Origin: Gonium pectorale
Lineage: Eukaryota > Chlorophyta > Chlorophyceae > Chlamydomonadales > Volvocaceae
Direction of reading: 5' to 3'
DNA: 21,554 nt
NCBI GenBank assembly: GCA_001584585.1
Contig: LSYV01000007.1
Span: forward strand, 1,736,043-1,757,596
The notes beneath the pieces are model-generated. The model saw only the letters and a list, made by a program, of their open reading frames with translations. It made no database searches and was not told the origin of the DNA. Of the stretch, positions 18,701-21,554 are shown one piece after another (within the stretch, counting starts at the first letter, position 1; every line of letters begins with the position of its first letter). Both the position numbers and the translations under genes were made by a program.

Positions 18701-21554
18701 AGGCCGCGGATGATGATGTGTTCGTTTCTGAGGGGCTCCATCGTCGCAGCACGGGCGGACGAGCGCTGCGGCCAGATAGCCAAACAACTGGTTCACACAG
18801 CACCCCTCCAGCCCGCTCCGTGACCGCGCACCCCAGGACGCCAGCTGCACTAGCCGTTTGTTGCATCAGGGGCCCTTCCCTCTCCGCAACCTCCCGCCCT
18901 CACTGCGCACGTGCTGTGCGGTGCCGCCCGTCAGCCTTTCCATACTACCCCTCTTGCCCTGGCATCCACCCCCCCCCGCGCTCTGGATGCGTTGCGCACT
19001 CAAACCCCCCTCCCGTCCCGACCGTACGTGCCACCGTTCCTCACTCACCTCCGCACTCGTACCCATCTACCACTCACATGACCCCTTTGCAAGGACCGTG
19101 CCGCTCCCTTTCCTCCCTCTGCAGCCGCGATCGCGTTTACCGACAACATACAGACGCTGCTGGACCTGCCCTACCAGCCGCGGCCCCTCATCAGCACGTT
19201 CCTGCCGTGGCTGGAACTGCTCTATGGTGGGTGCGTACGTGGGATGGGATGGGATGGTATGGGCACCAAGAACCACCCAGAACACACAGCCCGTGGTGAC
19301 GCTTCACTCTGGCGTCGCTGTCGTCTGCACGAACCTGCTGTCGCGGTCGCCTGCCGACACAGGGCCCCGCGGCCAGTGAAGGGCGAGACTCGTGCGTTGG
19401 CAACCCGCCCGGTTCACCGTGCCTGCAATCTTGTTCAGGCGTCGCCGAGCTTGCGCTTGACCGCATCGTCCTCCAATTGGTTGCGCACGTGTCCGAGCTT
19501 GCCCGATGACATCGTATCCCTGCCCGCTGCCGCTGTCGCTGGCCATAGGCGGCACCGACCTGACAATCGAGAACACAGTGTGGCCCGGGAAAATCGTCAA
19601 CTACGCCCTGACGGTGGCGGTGCGTGCGAAGAGGGGCGCGGGGTGGGGAGGAGAACAGTAGATGGCTGGGGACGGATTGGTGGGCTTGCCCGCGGGCTGG
19701 AGCATAGACGCGGTGTCGCCTGCGTAGCGCATGGTAAACCTTCTGAGCGGGCGGCTTAATACCCCCACGTGCCCCGCTCCGATGGAGGCCGCCTCGACAT
19801 GTCGGCCCAGACTCAGTAGCCTGGGCCGATCCACATTTAGCGTGCCACATCCTCATCCGCTTAGTCTCTGTGGGGCGTCCCATCTCCTGAGGAGTTTGCA
19901 GCTGCTTGCTCCATGACCGTAGTGGCTGCCTTCCCTGTTTCCGTTTCCTTGTTCTCCATCCTCGTCGGAATCCCCACACGCCAACAGGTTTTTATTCGCA
20001 CGCGGCAGCAGATGGCCGCGGCCGCGGCAGCGAACCGTACCGCAGCCGCAGGCAGCAGCGCAGCGGCCGGTGGCTCCGCGGGCGGCAGCAGCTCCGGCAG
20101 AGCCAACTCAACCCAAAACTGCGGTGTCATCGGTGGGTGCGTGGGGCTACAGGGTTGCCGTGGTGTAGGGGTGCGAGGGGTGAAGCCCACCCACCGGTCG
20201 GGTTTCAAGGCGCCTAGCTCAATCATACAACCCGTTAGCCTTGAATCCTACTGGCCTTAGCCGGCTTCACGACATGCCGCCTGGCTGCCCCCTGCGGCTA
20301 CAGTAATAATCTGGGGGCCCGTCACCTCGCGCCGCGTCTGCTCCTTCCCTACACATCACCGCCTCTCCTGGACGCCAAACGTTCTTTCAATCTCCGAAAG
20401 AAGCCTCCTTACGCCTCCCACAGAGGGCCGCGACGGGCTGGTGGTCATCAATAAAAAGCTCCTCAGGCGCCAACTCTGCGCCGCCCTCATGCCCCCCGAG
20501 TTCGCCCAGTACACCCTGCCCGGCGCCATGGACCCCGAACCCGAGCCGCCAGCCTCCGACGACAGTGACTTGCGGCCCGTCGACCGGGATGTTAGCGACA
20601 ACAACGGGGGCGGGCTGGGGGCGGGGCTGGTAGATCGCGGCCTGGGCGCGGTGGATGCATCGCGCGAGCTGGCGCGCTGGGCGGCCTCCACAAACTTCCA
20701 GCTGGGCACTCGCCTATCGCCAATGGACTTTGATCCCGCGCCATTGTTCCCCGAGGCGGGGCCGGATGTGCGCGCCCCCGAGGAGCTGCGCGCGGCACTG
20801 CTGGAGCGGCCGCCGCTGCGCCAGGTGAGAGGCGGCGGAGGGGGGCGCGCGACATCGACCCTGCAGCGTCCCGCGGACGCGCAATAGCCTAATAGCAAAT
20901 TATGGGCCGGGTCTGGGTCTGGGTCTGGGTATGTCTCTGGCGCCCGAAGTGGTGTGCTCCTGCCTGCCTGGGGCGTTGGCGGCTTTCGGCGTAGGCAAGG
21001 CTTTCAACGCCTCGCGCCCCGCGCGCCTGCCCTGCAGCGCCTGGCGGATGCGCGGAGCCAGTCCCGTCGCTTTGCCGATATGTATCCGGACCCCAGCACC
21101 GTGGACAGGATCTTGGAGCGGGCGTTCACGGTGGGTGCTGGACCTGGGTTGACGCGCGACGGAACGCTGTGAAGTATTGCTGCCATCTCATCCGTAGCCG
21201 GTCATCTTATGCTGCCTAATGCCTGCTGACACGCCCGTGATTCCCGCCCCTTGATCGCCCCTCCGACCTGACCACTCTTTCAACCGGCTCTCGTCCTCAA
21301 CTACACGCCCACTCCAACTTCCGCCCCATGTCGCCCGACAGTCCATCGACATGGCCCAGTACAACGAGGCGGTGGAGAGCCAAATTGAAGTGGGTGCCCA
21401 GCAGCTGAGGACAGGTCCCATCCGTCCCATCGCACATGTCCGCGCCCGCGCTCACATGCCCTGACCCAATCCCACAGCATCCCACCCCAATCCCACTCGA
21501 CCGGTGCGCTGCCGTGGACCGCTGCCGTGAGCTCGCCGCCCCCACCCCCGCCCC
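15729..21554 (+). CDS. gene C: secreted P-domain protein, 3' end beyond window
   Basis: Exons: 15729-16031, 16372-16530, 16837-16941, 17217-17314, 17606-17701, 18049-18133, 18317-18479, 19125-19226, 19549-19619, 19988-20132, 20424-20824, 21038-21130, 21342-21389, and doubtfully 21478 onward (its intron would be only 88 bases). Phases match throughout, giving 623 residues by exon 13. ATG 15729 is the first ATG after an in-frame TGA (15660). It opens a signal peptide (CASLLLVLLLPSSSLAQ), then an Ala/Thr/Ser-rich linker to about residue 100. Residues about 118-268 match a P (Homo B) domain. A Gly-rich turn, a helical stretch (SELADDAVDAAIAFTDN), an Ala/Ser/Gly-rich exon with NRT and NST sequons, an acidic Pro-rich segment and a charged C-terminal part with RAFTSIDMAQ follow. 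No subtilisin catalytic motif is visible. It is likely an extracellular glycoprotein; its ligand is unknown. The 645-base intron before 19125 could hide an exon. Confidence 0.75.
16531..16640 (+). repeat. 46-base minisatellite starting at a splice donor in gene C
   Basis: Units at 16531-16576 and 16577-16622 differ at only a few positions, and a third partial copy starts at 16623. Each unit begins GTGGGTGG, which is the donor sequence at the end of the second exon, so the array starts exactly on the exon-intron boundary and repeats the donor two more times inside the intron. Confidence 0.85.
17510..17551 (+). repeat. two-copy 21-base tandem repeat in an intron of gene C
   Basis: TCGTCGCG(C/A)ACGCCTCCCGCC is present twice head to tail (17510-17530 and 17531-17551) with a single mismatch. 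It lies in the pyrimidine-rich half of the intron between the exons ending at 17314 and starting at 17606. Confidence 0.8.
17568..17591 (+). repeat. GCCGCT hexamer microsatellite
   Basis: Three GCCGCT units and one GCCGCC unit lie a few bases before the acceptor of the gene C exon starting at 17606. They form part of its pyrimidine-rich tract. Confidence 0.75.
20909..20930 (+). repeat. GGGTCT hexamer repeat in an intron of gene C
   Basis: Three full GGGTCT units and a GGGT remnant lie in the 213-base intron after the exon ending at 20824. The unit differs from the TTTTAGGG telomere repeat of volvocine algae, so this is a simple intronic microsatellite. Confidence 0.8.

Noticed and set aside
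19442..19509. Possible additional exon in gene C (ELALDRIVLQLVAHVSEL)
   Set aside because: The acceptor phase fits, but no donor restores phase 1 before the in-frame TGA. The neighbouring exons at 19226 and 19549 join correctly without it.
20909..20930. Telomere-like repeat
   Set aside because: The unit is GGGTCT, not the TTTTAGGG of volvocine telomeres. It is short and lies within an intron.

Overview
The window looks like nuclear DNA of a GC-rich green alga, most likely volvocine (Chlamydomonas/Volvox type). The genes are split into many short exons by GT-AG introns of about 90-650 bases. Donors are mostly GTGAG, GTGGG, GTGCG or GTACG, acceptors are pyrimidine-rich and end in CAG, coding exons favour G or C at third positions, and TGTAA (the usual algal poly(A) signal) lies downstream of the three genes whose ends are visible. 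Nothing looks like a bacterial operon, a transposon, a tRNA, an rRNA or a CRISPR array. All gene models were built by hand, by requiring an open frame, consensus splice sites and matching intron phase at every junction.

Layout. (1) 158-1774, plus: the last four exons of a gene that enters from the left and ends in a disordered, unrecognised C-terminus (gene D). (2) 1775-2963: convergent 3' region. (3) 2964-8407, minus: gene B, 11 exons, 450 residues. (4) 8408-10372: spacer with the 3' UTR of gene A and the promoter of gene B. (5) 10373-14220, minus: gene A, 10 exons, 402 residues. (6) 14221-15728: divergent intergenic region. (7) 15729 to the right edge, plus: gene C, at least 13 exons and 623 residues, incomplete.

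Genes A and B are tandem paralogs of a predicted secreted, mostly helical protein that I cannot assign to a named family. Seven consecutive internal exons have identical lengths and phases in the two genes (121, 48, 66, 80, 69, 91 and 66 nt), while intron sequence and length differ. Each protein ends with two successive exons that open with the same IGSG(E/K/Q)N motif.

Gene C is transcribed away from gene A. It has a signal peptide, an Ala/Thr/Ser-rich linker and a stretch matching the P (Homo B) domain of kexin/furin-type proprotein convertases, but no room for a subtilisin catalytic domain ahead of it. A short match downstream in gene C (RAFxxID) suggests it may share a C-terminal module with A and B. 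The best reading is a small local cluster of secreted, probably extracellular-matrix or periplasmic proteins, with A/B as an undescribed family and C as a P-domain protein without a protease domain. Function and substrate cannot be told from sequence alone.
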